From contig OY986975.1 in the NCBI GenBank assembly GCA_963920575.1, positions 18,321,897 through 18,385,896 on the forward strand: 64,000 nucleotides of DNA, in the 5' to 3' direction. Within the stretch, counting starts at the first letter, position 1. Each line of letters begins with the position of its first letter. This stretch comes from Narthecium ossifragum (lineage: Eukaryota > Streptophyta > Magnoliopsida > Dioscoreales > Nartheciaceae). Shown one piece after another: positions 34,870-53,404 of this stretch. The position numbers were made by a program, and so were the translations under genes. The notes beneath the pieces were generated by a model, which was not told the origin of the DNA, searched no databases, and worked only from the letters and a program-made list of their open reading frames with translations.

Positions 34870-36712
34870 CATATTTTTCTCCTCCGTTCTCCCTCCTCCG
34901 GCCATCTTTTTCGGCGTTCTAAGGCTCGTTGGATTCGTGACAACGAGAGGAAGATCCCTGAAGTGGTTTGGAGGCTAGTTGGTGATCAAATCGCGGGGAA
35001 TCAGCCGAGGAAAGCGCAGCTATGTAGGGTTATACCTACTGTGTTCTTTTCGGGTTTTCTTGAGATCTAGCCGTTGGATCTTATTGATCCTTGCTTTGTT
35101 GGATTCCTTATGCCTTGTAGAATAATTGATTTAAGTTTCATATTAATCAGTTGAGATTTGAGTAGGTTTTATGTAAGATTAGTCTCGGATTTCTAGTTTT
35201 CTGCTGTTCTTGAGAAACAGCCGGCTTGCGGCGAGTTTTCCGGCCGGCGAGTACATGATCATGGCTTTTCATAAACATAAGAGTTGTAGAGCTATTCGTT
35301 AACGTTTCATTCCATCTTGTTTCGTAATTTTCCAATGTTTTTACAATTTCTTATGAATTGTTTGCTGAAGGGCTGCGTTGCAGCAATTAATGGGTAAGTT
35401 AGTTTGATTAACGATTTTGATTAGCGTTTTCCCGTTAATCCAACCGTTGGATGATTATGATTTTTGGATATGATGATCCTGGTTTATACACCTACTGGTG
35501 GCTAAGTTGGATCTTGAATCCGACGTCGTTTGGATGTCGGATCGACGGGATCAATTAGCCCCTAAGTAGTGGTTTTGGGTGTTTGAATATAATATTATAT
35601 TTCGGAATATAATATTATATTGTGTACTGTTCATTGACGGTTTTCGGGGTTGCTTCCCGTTGCAGGAGTCCACGATTGACGGTCGCGGTACCGTCGTAAT
35701 GTCGGGACCCGCTGCGGATCGGCTGGCAACGGTTGGTAGTACCGCTGCAGCGATCCAGTAGACTTATATGATGCTTGACATACTGTTGCATGCCTTTCCT
35801 ATTATCTGTGTATGGTGTATGTCATAGCATGCATTGTTGTTGTGTGCATTAGTTGCATTGGTTTGGGCGTGGGTAATCTTTGGGTCGCCGTCCCGAGGCT
35901 GGAAGTTCGGACTTTGCCCTAGGACCGGGGTTGGGCTGTTTGGACCCAGTTTGAATTGTGGTGTCCAGTCGATTCGATGATAGGCTTAGATGACTGGTAC
36001 ACTAGATGCTTGATGATTGTAGAGGTCGTGTCGGCCTCGAGTCGGAGGCTGAGGTGTAGCCGGTGTTCCACTGTGTAGACTCTTGAGTGGTGGAAACGGC
36101 CCCCTCAGCGGTGCCATTTTCCCGCCTGCAGTGTCAGGTTCCTGCATGTGAGTCAGCAGTGTTTGTTGAGCTTACTGTGTGCTGCTCATTGGCACCAGGA
36201 GCACGCGGTGGGGTTATGGGACCCCTGTATACACCCAGATCCTACTTGAGGGCGACACTGTTGCGTTTCCCTATTCCTTCTGTGTGTCGTAGTGTAGATC
36301 CCTACTGAGCTTAGTGCTCACTTCTACCCGGGCTGTGTTTTGCAGGTGCAGGCGGCAGTACCTCTTCTGTGGCCCCTACCGGGCAGTTGGTTGGCGGTGC
36401 GGCGGCGCCAGGTGGAGTCTGAGAGGTGGTGATCCTTTACAGCTTTTATTCTATGTTAGTTAGTCTCCTACGGGAGTATGTTGTATTTTGGATCTTCCCC
36501 TTTCCAAGGTTTTGTATATTAAATCACTTTAAGTTTTAAATCTATGGTTCGAGGCTTCATTATAATATTGTTGATTTAATTGAGCGTGCTTTGGTGAACT
36601 GCTAGGGAAACCAATAGGTTAGAGGGAACCCTCGTCGTTCTTTTTCCGCGTCGGTTAGGTTCCGGTTAGCGTCGCCCGGCCCGGTTGGGCTTTCGCGGGT
36701 CGGGGCGCGACA
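34870..36712 (+). mobile_element. S10: subfamily B unit, 5'-truncated
   Basis: From TTCTCCTCCGTTCTCC near 34877 to the end GGGTCGGGGCGCGACA it matches the right part of S4, including the GGCGTTCTAAGGCTCG segment, the HSE-like repeat (35204-35220, one change), the double AT palindrome (35585-35620) and the conserved block (36308-36354). The TGTGAGGACC end, hairpin and promoter region are missing. No target duplication is visible. Confidence 0.75.
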
Positions 36713-37716
36713 CGTTGGGAAGGGGAGAGAGAAGGGTAGAAGGGCATTTTAGACATTAAAATTTGCAGCTGTCAAAAAAAAGACTAAACGGCTTAAAAAC
36801 TTGTAAGTGGACTATACGGCAAATAAATTCTCCCAAAGAGACTAAATGATAATTATGTGAATTATTAAACCTCATCATATAATGATAAGATTTTGTCAAA
36901 CTAGTCAAATTTAACAAAAAGAGGTTTTTTGAAGGTGTCTTTGCAATTTATGGTTTTGTGAGTTTTTAAACGGTTAGGCTTTCCATGTAGAGCTGCGATT
37001 TGAGCTGAGCTTTAATCCGATAATTTGGGCTTCAGCTCGATTAAGTGAGTTTGAATTCTTTTAGACCGAGCTCGAGCCGAGATCTAATCCAAAAATAGGC
37101 TGGTTTCTTTCTCGGATTGAGCTCGACTATTCATAGGCTCGGCTTGAAAGCTCATGAGTCTAGCTCAATTAGTTATCATAAATTTTTACATATTTTCAAT
37201 TGAGAAGTGATTGGAGTACATGCTACGTAGGCATGTGCATCGTACATAATCACATTCAACGGTCCAGATTTACTCACATCCGTTGGTCCCCATCAGATAA
37301 GCCAATAATACATGGCCACCTCAGCCATGTGCAATGTACATGACTGAAGTGTCATGTACACAAATCTTTTTTCTTTTCGAATTTTCAATATAAATTGTTA
37401 TTCTAAGCTTGGCTAGGCTCGAAAGCCCAGTTAGGACTTAGGAGGCTTGTGAATCGAACTCGAGCGTGACTTATACTTCTGACGAGCCTAGTTTGCTTTG
37501 CTCGAGCTCCAACAAAGCTTGGACTTGGCTCAAATACCCAGCCCTCTTAATGTAATCAGGCTGAACTTGACAAAGCATGAGTCTGATCAAGCTTTGATTG
37601 AATTTAATTTTTAGCCTAACATTGGTCATCAAGCTCGACTTGAATAATTTCAAGCGCCAAGCTTGATTTCCGAGCCAAACCAAGCTCAAGTCTTATGTCT
37701 TAACGAGTCACTTGAT
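36713..37716. other. Intergenic repeat-like sequence rich in GAGCTCGAG words
   Basis: Contains many GAGCTCGA/AGCTTGAGCC words, on one strand around 36990-37160 and on the other around 37410-37690. Similar words and a TTGACAACCCT motif appear at 39890-39985, on the far side of the MITEs at 37717-39690, so one older TE relic may span 36980-39990. No coding domain seen. Confidence 0.35.
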
Positions 37717-37840
37717 GCGGGCGTTTGGTTGGTAGAATCGCCTGATACATGGGATCGCATGATACATGCATCAGATGGTGCATGCATCGGACAGTAAACG
37801 CACTTGTTTGGTTGTCTTTTGGATCAGCCAATGCACTCTG

Positions 37841-37843
<3 letters not shown>

Positions 37844-37911
<68 letters not shown>
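37844..37911. repeat. TA dinucleotide microsatellite
   Basis: About 34 uninterrupted TA units; a second shorter run lies near 38126-38160. Such tracts are prone to length change and assembly error. Confidence 0.95.
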
Positions 37912-37915
<4 letters not shown>

Positions 37916-38121
37916 CATATAATGCTCATATAATGATACAATAAAGTTAAATTTTAATATATATATTAAAATATATTCAATAAAGTTATGTAAATATTAA
38001 AATTATGTGAACATTATTTTAATCTCAATATAGTCATTATATTATTTTAATCTCAATAATATATATGTATTATTCATATAATGTTTACATAATGATGCAA
38101 TAAAGTTAAATTTTAATATAT

Positions 38122-38161
<40 letters not shown>

Positions 38162-38686
38162 TATGTATATATCAACCTTATAAGGAGCAATAACGGTTAA
38201 CCTGCATTAATTCATATCCCCTAAGTTTCTTTATATATATTCTCTAAGTTTGCTTTATATAAACCTGCATTAATTCATATCAACCTAAGTTCTATTAATA
38301 TTATCTTATATATATGCAATATGCAAAGACTTATATGTATTTTATATACCCTAAGTTAGACTTATAATATTTTATTTTATATTTTTATTGGCTATGTTTT
38401 ATGGTGGCAGTGAACAAAAAGCTATGACCGACCTTCGAACCCTGGACCACCTACGGGTCAACACAGCCGTCTAACCAGACAAACTACAGGGAGTTTGTTA
38501 AAATTTTATATTAACAATAACTAAAAACTGTACCAGTGACACAGGTGAGTACTAGTGTATATATATTATTCATATAATGTTCACATATGGGGGCGTTTGG
38601 TTGTCTGCACTTGCAACGTCATGGTCCAAACCTATGTTTGGTTGACCAGATGCATCAACTGATGTTGTATCAATTGATGCAAAAAA

Positions 38687-39271
38687 GTGACTTCATGTTG
38701 TATCAGGAGATGCAACCAAATTGGTTGCATAGATGCAGCACGTGATGCATCACGTGCCTCCTTTCCCTCTCCTCCCCGATCCTCCTTTCCCCTCTTCTCC
38801 CCGAGGAAGCTGAGCCCAGCCAACACCCCTCCGCCTCCTCCGCCGCCACCGCCCTCCTCATCCTCCTCCTCTCCATCTCCGCCGGTCCCCTGTTGTAGAT
38901 CTTCCCTCATTCGTCCTCCCGCCGCTCGGATCTCCCCTCCTTTGGCCGCCACTGCTCGGAACTCCCCTCCTCTAGCCGTCGCTCCTCGGATCTCCCCTCC
39001 TCTGGCCGCCGCCACTCGGATCTCCCCTCCCCTGTCCCTCGTCGGCTCTCCTCTCCTCTCAAGTCACGATCTCCACTGGCCCTCTGTCCTCCACGCCGCC
39101 GTCCCCAGTCCGTTCCTAGTTCTTCCCTGGCGCCCCCTATTCGTGGATCTCCGGTGTGTGCTAAATTGGGGAGATCGCTGGAGTTATTCGCCGGCTTTGA
39201 AATCCAAAGCTCCGACGAGTTCGACTGGTGCCGCAGAGGAGCATGACATTATTGTCTTTTGTATCAACTAA
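38687..39271 (+). other. Open frame of uncertain status, Pro/Ser-rich, inside the inner MITE
   Basis: 194 codons, starting MTSCCIRRCNQIGC. It has a run of nine prolines, a run of serines and four imperfect copies of a 10-residue unit (RISPPLAAAT-like) made by the 30-bp tandem repeat. The first codons lie in the repetitive MITE end. There is no recognisable domain. It may be a captured exon/UTR fragment or a chance frame in GC-rich DNA; I do not treat it as a proven gene. Confidence 0.2.
38934..39026 (+). repeat. 30-bp tandem repeat, about 3-4 copies
   Basis: Units begin CTCGGATCTCCCCTCC or CTCGGAACTCCCCTCC and continue with YTGGCCGCCRC-like sequence. The period of 30 keeps the reading frame. 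Confidence 0.8.
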
Positions 39272-40007
39272 TGCAATACATATCAACTAAATAGAAAACC
39301 AACTAATACTGTATCAGTTGATACAAGCAACCAAACAAACAGATGATCCTAATACTATGTCAACTGATGATGCAATAAAGTTAAATTTTAATATATATAT
39401 TATTGAGATTAAAATAATATAATGACTTTATTGAGATTACAATAATGTTCACATAATTTTAATATTTACATAACTTTATTGAATATATTTTAAAATGTTC
39501 ACGGGATGTATAGGAGATGCACCGTAGATGGGTGTATCGCGTGAAAGGCTGAAACGGTCATTTTGGCCGTTTCATACGATGCACGATTTGGTCTAAAAAA
39601 TACATCACATGATACGTGCATTAATTGATGCATGATGAACCAAATACATGATCACGGTGAAGGGTGCATCGCGTCCCAACCAAACGTATCAGTCTGTCGA
39701 CTTTTGTGAGTCCACTTAAACAAGTCAATATGTTGCCAAATTCAAATCCAGCTTGAACTCTACCATGATTTAAATTTCACTTGTTAATTTGAGTTCAAAT
39801 AAATTTGTTTTCAAATAAATTTGTTCATCATCAATTCACTGTTAAACACATAACTTATGTCCAAAATATAACTTTTCGCTAACAAAGTTATTGAGCCTTA
39901 CCGAGCCGAGCTTGATTGCGTCTACTCCTCCTGTTCAATCCTAACTCAAAATGCTCGGGATCGCTCGTTTATTTTGACAACCCTATCTATTAATCGATTA
40001 ATAGAAG

Positions 40008-40014
40008 TATATAT
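40008..40014 (+). promoter_or_regulatory. Candidate TATA box of the PPR gene
   Basis: TATATAT about 190 bp upstream of the chosen ATG. It would place transcription start near 40040 and give a 5' UTR of roughly 160 bases, CT/CCTCC-rich near its end. Inferred from position only. Confidence 0.35.
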
Positions 40015-40198
40015 GCAAAAATGCCCCTGATCGAAACCATTGCAAGTTGCAACCAATCTACTTAAGATCAGAGCCAAATTGGTCCCACTCAGCCTGACCC
40101 AACCCAAAGAAGAAACCACCCAAAACCATCCCCTAAACCCTCCTCCTCCTCCTTCCCAAAGCCGCCACCCGCCTCACAGACAAAAGCACACGATCACG

Positions 40199-42058
40199 AT
40201 GTGGAGATCCAAAGCCAGGGCTCTCCTCCTCCTCTCCTCGCTGCGAAGACCCTCTCCGATTCGATCTCAGGTACCCCTCGAAACCCGAATCCTAGGTCGC
40301 CCATGTTGTTCTCCACCCATCTCCGGCATCGAAAGCACTAGACTCCTCTCCTCCGCCGGAGAAGCGTGGTCGGCAGACGAAGACGACACGAACGGTAGAT
40401 TCAATCCGCAGGAATCGTTCGATTCAGATCATGTGGAGTCCCCAAGTCTAGATTTTGGCAATGGACTTGAGAAAAATGGCGAATTTGGAGAGGACCCAGC
40501 TGGTGTACAAGCGGAATCGGGTTCAAGTTTGGATTTTGACGATGGGAGTGCTAACAATGTCGTGTTTGGGGAGAGCCCAGCTGGAGAGGCTGGGGAAGAG
40601 AGCTTGAGTTCCTTGTGGGAGGAGTCTATCAAGGCTGACGACCCATTGGATGCTTTTAAGTCCGTGGGAGCAGTGGAAGGACCAGGCGGTGAGATTCTTG
40701 AGATTAACAAAGAGGATGTGGAGAGTGTTAGATCTCTTCTCCAGAGCACACTGCAAGAGCCACTGGAGTCGAGCTTGGATGTGATGGGATTGACTCTTTG
40801 CGAAGAGTTTGTGGCGAGGGTGATGCAAACTCCCAGTGTTTCTGGTGAGAATTTGATCGGGTTCTTCAAATGGGCAATAAAGAATGATGCATCAGTGGCC
40901 ACAACGAGGACTGTTGAGCTTCTCGCATGCTTGGTTGGTCGATCTCTGGGTCTCGACAAGAAGGAAGCTTACATGTTGTGGGATTTGGTTAAGGAGATTG
41001 GTGAACAAAGAGGACTGATCAGTACGGAGATTCTTAATGAGTTGCTCTCAATGTTCTCGAAACTGGGGAAAGCCAAGGCAGCGCTCGAGGTTTTTGAGAA
41101 GTTCGATTCTTTCAGTTGCAACCCTTATGTGGATACTTACTATTTTGTGATCGAAGCTCTTGGGAAGCGGTCAATGTTCGATACTGCCTGGTCAATTTGT
41201 GAGAAGATTCTCAGCTCTGGAAGCCTTCCGGACAGTGAGAAGATTGGAAGGATTGTTACTTTATTCTGTAAGGGGAAAAAAGTGAGAGAGGCTCATTCGG
41301 TTTATTTGATGGCAAAGGAGAACAAGCTACAACCACCAAGATCAAGCTTGGATAATCTGATCGGCGGCTTAGCTAAAAACGATGACACTGTTCGCATAGC
41401 TTTAGAATTGCTAGATGATTATCCAGAGGAGTCCCAGAGATATGTGAATAAGTCCTTTGCTTCAGTTGTTCAAGGATTGTGTAGGATTGGGGATTTACAA
41501 GAGGCAAAAAAACTGCTTTTGAGAATGGTGGAATCAGGGCCTCCACCTGGTAGTGCAGCCTTTAATTATGTCATCGCCGCGCTTGCTAAAAGAGGAGAAA
41601 TGGACGACGCAATTGCTCTAATGAAAGTGATGGATGGTAGGGGGCTGAGGCCAGATATATATACATACACTGTTATCATGAGCGGCTATGCAAAGGGTGG
41701 CCTCATTGATGAGGCTTATAAGATATTCTCTGAAGCCAAGAGAAGGCATTCCAAGTTGAGCCCTGTCACTTACCACATACTTATCCGTGGGTATTGTAAA
41801 CTGGAGGAATTTACCAAGGCTGTTGAATGTTTGAAGGAGATGAAAGAAGATGGGCTGCAGCCGAATGCTGATGAGTACAACAAAATGATTGAATCTCTAT
41901 GTGTTAAGGCTTTGGATTGGCGCACTGCAGAGAAGCTCCTGGAGGAGACGAAAGAGAGTGGGTTGTACCTCAAGGGGACAACCCGTAGTCTTATTGCAGC
42001 TGTCAAGGAACTCGAAGAAGAGGAATTGCAGTCACATGTAGCTGCCATTGAAGCATAG
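40199..42058 (+). CDS. Mitochondrial-type P-class pentatricopeptide repeat protein
   Basis: Single-exon gene of 619 codons. I chose the ATG at 40199 because it opens a typical organelle transit sequence (MWRSKARALLLLSSLRRPSP, rich in R, L and S, no acidic residues). An in-frame ATG at 40040 would add 53 residues that read like translated 5' leader. Residues about 55-170 are acidic and low in complexity with repeated SLDF/GNG-type segments. From about 240 the protein is helical. Clear 35-residue PPR motifs lie near 317-350 (YFVIEALGKRSMFDTAWSIC), 418-452 (FASVVQGLCRIGDLQEAKKL), 453-487 (FNYVIAALAKRGEMDDAIAL), 488-523 (YTVIMSGYAKGGLIDEAYKI), 524-558 (HILIRGYCKLEEFTKAVECL) and 559-593. No E, DYW or SMR domain follows, so it is P-class. 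Such proteins bind organellar RNA; the target here cannot be told. It resembles the Arabidopsis At3g02650 type from memory only. No frame damage is seen. Its 3' end is tandemly duplicated downstream. Confidence 0.93.
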   Translation: MWRSKARALLLLSSLRRPSPIRSQVPLETRILGRPCCSPPISGIESTRLLSSAGEAWSADEDDTNGRFNPQESFDSDHVESPSLDFGNGLEKNGEFGEDPAGVQAESGSSLDFDDGSANNVVFGESPAGEAGEESLSSLWEESIKADDPLDAFKSVGAVEGPGGEILEINKEDVESVRSLLQSTLQEPLESSLDVMGLTLCEEFVARVMQTPSVSGENLIGFFKWAIKNDASVATTRTVELLACLVGRSLGLDKKEAYMLWDLVKEIGEQRGLISTEILNELLSMFSKLGKAKAALEVFEKFDSFSCNPYVDTYYFVIEALGKRSMFDTAWSICEKILSSGSLPDSEKIGRIVTLFCKGKKVREAHSVYLMAKENKLQPPRSSLDNLIGGLAKNDDTVRIALELLDDYPEESQRYVNKSFASVVQGLCRIGDLQEAKKLLLRMVESGPPPGSAAFNYVIAALAKRGEMDDAIALMKVMDGRGLRPDIYTYTVIMSGYAKGGLIDEAYKIFSEAKRRHSKLSPVTYHILIRGYCKLEEFTKAVECLKEMKEDGLQPNADEYNKMIESLCVKALDWRTAEKLLEETKESGLYLKGTTRSLIAAVKELEEEELQSHVAAIEA

Positions 42059-42213
42059 GCCTCTGCAAGCTTGTTTAGAGTAGATAAAAGCCGATCGAGT
42101 TATACCTCTAGGGGATAATCCGTGGCCTATGAAGGAACTTGAAGAAGAGGAATTGCAGTCAATGGGAGTTGGCATTGAAGCATAGCCCTTTGTATGCTTG
42201 TTTAGAGTATATA
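42005..42213 (+). repeat. Tandem duplication of the PPR gene 3' end (127-bp period)
   Basis: 42005-42086, which includes the last codons and stop of the PPR gene and the start of the 3' UTR, is repeated at 42132-42213 with an offset of exactly 127 bp. Shared words include GAAGAAGAGGAATTGCAGTC, CATTGAAGCATAG and TTGTTTAGAGTA. The second copy still has the stop codon in the same context and sits in the 3' UTR. Differences between copies show the event is not very recent. Confidence 0.9.
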
Positions 42214-43638
42214 CAAACTGAGGTTGTCGGAGATAGGTTATTATGGGATGTTCTCTTCATTGCAGATTCAATAGTCATTCGATGTCATTTTTTCTCTCCA
42301 TCAACTTGGAAAAAGCTTGTAAGAAGCTCCTTCATTTGGATGCTTTCCAGTTCAAATTCTGCGCATCATTTGTCATGTATTGCAGGCACACAACTGTTGT
42401 TCTTTACTTTTTTGGCACACAACTGTTACCATGTCTTGAGTTCAATAAATTATACTTCCAAAGCCTACTATACTTCGTGTTATATAATAAAGATTTCTAT
42501 GGGATGCATAGTCCTTTTGGCACATCAATTGTCACACTTCTATGAAGAGGTGTAATGCTTGCCTACAGAGACTCTGAAGTCCACTGAATTACAGCATCCT
42601 AGTTTAAATCCTCTAACTTGTGACTCATCTGTGGAAATAAGATGGTGAACTCTTTCAAAACAACCTGGGTATCTGAACAAGAGAGCATTCCTTGTGTATC
42701 AGACGATGCGTTCTTCACTTTTCTTATGGTCGACATTTTGGTTCTTTGTAGCTCTGATTCCTGTACATCTTCGAGCTATTTCCAGCTTATTTTGTCATTT
42801 ATATATGACTTTTAACCTTTTTACATGCAGTTAAAATATCTGCAATATTGATTTCCATCATCTTCGCTTCCAAGTTTAGTTTGTGGCTTGCGTTCTGGAG
42901 TCTGATGATTAACTGTGACTGCTTGGTCTTTTTCCTATGCTGCTATTCCTCTGCTTGTACTCAACAAATGAAGTCATGTTGTAGTATTCTTTCTTGGGGG
43001 TATCATGTTCTTGTTTTTTTCCTTCTTTCTCGAGATACAAAGTGTTCTCAGATTCTCGGAACAATCGCTTTGGAAATATTTCTCCCGGGAAATCTCTGTA
43101 ACTTTGTTTGGAGGAAGAACAATGTGGATTTCTTGTGACAGGTCTGTCCAAGCTGATTGATGGAATATATGCAACTCGGAATGGTGCTGGTTTTAAGTTT
43201 TATTTGGCATTTATTGTTTGAATGCGCTATGAAACAGAGTGCAGGAGAAAACAAGATCAAAATCCTGATCCAATAATATCTGGATATTCGGGTCGGGTTA
43301 TCGGGCTATTGGGTCATCGGATGCCTTTTTGCTAACCGGTCCCGATAGCGAATTCCCAAATCCCAACTATCGGAGTACTTTGGTAACACTCCCCAGAATC
43401 GTACCTCACGATGTGACCAGACAACGTGGATACTCTATCAACCACACAAAGATAGAAAACCAACGTCATATCTTTCCACGTGTACGATGGTAATAAGATG
43501 GCTCGAAACTTCGAACCCGTCTCAACCTCTATTTACGAAAGTGCCACCGGTCTCGTGTTCCATGAAAGGAAGCCCAACGACCACCTCCACGCGACAAACT
43601 GCCAGTGAGCACCTCACATGCTCTGTCCTTTGTCGTCC
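42214..43638. other. Intergenic region between the PPR and beta-glucosidase genes
   Basis: About 1.4 kb holding the PPR 3' UTR/terminator and the upstream region of the next gene. T-rich, with no domain-bearing frame and no TE ends recognised. The last 250 bp become less AT-rich and contain CACGTG at 43477-43482. Confidence 0.5.
43477..43482 (+). promoter_or_regulatory. G-box (CACGTG) upstream of the beta-glucosidase
   Basis: Perfect CACGTG 157 bp before the ATG, a distance typical for bHLH/bZIP sites in plant promoters. Functional use is inferred from position only; a 6-bp word can occur by chance. Confidence 0.3.
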
Positions 43639-51508
<7,870 letters not shown>

Positions 51509-52118
51509 CCTGCCATTTCCCAGGAACTACTGTAATCTTCATATATGCTTCATCTACCATCAGCACTGAGAATGGTCCATTATGAACAAGACTAAAGCAT
51601 AAGGGTTAAAATGAGTTGAAAGGCTCTTTTGTTGATTAAAAACTCTCTCCATCATTGCTACACTTAGAAATGTTGATTGAGATTTGCAGTTCAGGTATCT
51701 TTTTCTCTTTTTTCCCTGCTGCATCTTTGGGCACACATGCAAAGGTGACCACCACCGGCCAACAAGGACCACTTTGAAGATAAGGAAATGCTAATCAAAA
51801 GGTTAGTTTCCATGAACATGGGACCATGCTCATTTATTGATGGGTTCCTTTTGTTTCTCCGTACTAGATCAGCAGGGTTGTGCCATTCTAGATTCTGCCC
51901 TAGATCATAGAATTATCTACTGGTGTGCAATAGTTCAGAATAATGTCAGGTCATAATATGCTCCTTTATTACTGTTTTAAGGAGAAATGATAGTGTCCTT
52001 ATTGCCATCTTCTCAAAGCTTCTTTTATGCTTTTGTGGGTCTGCGACTTTATTTGCACTCATGCCTCGTTAGAAATGAAATGCCACGAGTGCTTGTAGGA
52101 CCTATATATTTCTTTATA
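51509..52118. other. Beta-glucosidase 3' UTR and intergenic sequence
   Basis: AT-rich sequence after the stop codon up to the target duplication of the Mutator-like element. It contains the 3' UTR; the poly(A) site cannot be placed with confidence. No further coding or repeat signal seen. Confidence 0.5.
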
Positions 52119-52127
52119 TATTTCTTT

Positions 52128-53395
52128 GGGATTTTTGCATTTCGCTATCATACACTTTCTCAGAAATACACTTTGATACTATTAGATTTGAGATTTGTAA
52201 TTTGATACCACCAAATTATAATACCATAACAAAGTGGTCCAAGCTCTTCAACAATGTTATGTGAGCTGACGATAAACTGGTCACGTGATTCGCACGTGAC
52301 TACCATTAGCCCACATAGCCACATGTCGCAGCATCTCCTACTACACGTGTTTTTCTCCACTCTCTCTCCTTTTTCCCCTGGTCTCTCTCTCCCTCGTCCC
52401 CGCTCCTCACCGGAGCTCGGCATCGATGTCGGCCTTCAAGCCGTCGCTCGCGGCCCTCCCTACCGCGCGGCCTCACCGCCGTCACCCCTCACCTCCTCCA
52501 CGAAGGTGTTCATCCAGATCGCCGAAGCTTGGGTTTCTTGACGCCGTTCTCTACTCCGCCACCTCCACCAACACTGTCGGAGTTTGGCAAGGCGTCGACC
52601 CATGAGCCTCACCACGATGTTGGGTGACCGCTGACGAGATCGGAGGCGGAAGTGGATCCAAGAAGCGGTAGCGTGAGAGATTACTTGAAGCCCTAGACTC
52701 GGACGCGGATCACCAAAGCTCGGGTTTCTTGACGCCGTTCTCCACTCCGCCGCCTCCACCAACACCGCCGGAGTTCGGAGAAGAAAGAAGAAGAGGAGAG
52801 GATGTGGTTGGGGAAGGAGAAAGGAAACAGAGAAGGGGGAAAAAAGAATAGAAAAACAGAGGAGAAGCACGGGAGAGAAAAACAAAGGAGAAGCAGCAGA
52901 AAAGAAAGAAGAAGAGCACTCCACGCTCACTGGTGAGGAGAAGCACGGGAGAGAAAAATAGAGGAGAAGCATCGAAGAATTTGGATGGATTCGATGGTGA
53001 ATTCGACGATGTTGGTTTGTTGAGGGAGGTGGGGGGGGGGGGGGGGGGGGGGGGTTGATGAGGCTGACGGCGGTGAGGTGGCGGTGGAGCTGCTCGACAA
53101 TGCCGTGGTGAGACCCCACGGACCTTGCGGTCGTCCCCGACCCGAGTCTCGGCGACGCCGTCGAGCCAAACCACGTCGGCCCAGTCATCGGCGAGGAACT
53201 CGTGGAGAATACCACCTTTCATAGCAAAAAATGGGTGCAAAACTGTCCCTTCCGTCAACTTATACTAACGGAGTCGGGGGTCGGAATTAAATCTCACTTA
53301 GTTTATAACTTAGTGGTATCAAATTGCAAATCCCAAACATTGTGGTATCAAGTGTATTTTTGAGAAATTGCATTGTACCGGAATGCAAAAATCCC
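52128..53395. mobile_element. Non-autonomous Mutator-like element with long TIRs
   Basis: 1268 bp, flanked by a perfect 9-bp duplication TATTTCTTT (52119-52127, 53396-53404), the hallmark of Mutator-like elements. Terminal inverted repeats of about 100 bp begin GGGATTTTTGCATT on both sides and share AAATACACTT and AATTTGATACCAC. The interior is GC-rich, with no transposase. It includes a direct repeat of about 70 bp (near 52517-52593 and 52711-52780), a purine tract (52780-52970) and a 24-base G run. GC-rich filling between MULE ends fits a Pack-MULE that captured genomic sequence. Open frames on the minus strand contain polyproline from the G run and no known domain. Confidence 0.9.
53031..53054 (+). 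repeat. 24-base G homopolymer in the MULE
   Basis: Uninterrupted run of 24 G (C on the other strand). It can form G-quadruplex structure and its length is liable to sequencing error. Confidence 0.9.
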
Positions 53396-53404
53396 TATTT
53401 CTTT

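Larger units (their letters stand above)
38589..39340. mobile_element. Inner MITE-like element carrying a proline-rich segment
   Basis: Left end GGGGGCGTTTGGTTGTC; right end CAAGCAACCAAACAAAC is an imperfect inverted copy. Subterminal words (GATGCATCA, TGTATCAAC) are repeated on both sides. The centre (38745-39210) is GC-rich, unlike the AT-rich surroundings. It holds a 30-bp tandem repeat at about 38934-39026 and an open frame on the plus strand from 38687 to 39271. This looks like captured or foreign sequence within a MITE. Confidence 0.5.
37717..39688. mobile_element. Non-autonomous element with CGTTTGGTTGG ends (outer)
   Basis: Left end GCGGGCGTTTGGTTGG and right end CCCAACCAAACGTATC are inverted repeats. 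Both subterminal regions are rich in GATGCATG/TGATACATG words. The interior is AT-rich with TA microsatellites and a second similar element (38589-39340). No transposase. Exact ends and target duplication are not resolved. Confidence 0.5.

Noticed and set aside
36980..37700. A protein gene in the GAGCTCGAG-rich stretch
   Set aside because: Frames are short and overlap on both strands; the word composition points to a repeat.
40040..40198. Upstream in-frame ATG of the PPR gene
   Set aside because: The 53 added residues are Pro/His/Gln-rich and hide the clear transit peptide that starts at 40199.
42139..42555. 138-codon frame after the PPR gene
   Set aside because: Its start comes from the duplicated PPR tail in another frame and the rest is T-rich 3' sequence. 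No domain.
43618..43638. Upstream ATG at 43618 as start of the beta-glucosidase
   Set aside because: In frame and possible, but the context is weaker than that of the ATG at 43639, and the 7 added residues do not make a signal peptide.
52460..53258. 251- and 182-codon minus-strand frames with polyproline in the MULE
   Set aside because: Two overlapping frames differ only by the reading of the G24 run, with no domain recognised. They may derive from captured sequence but are not supported as a gene.
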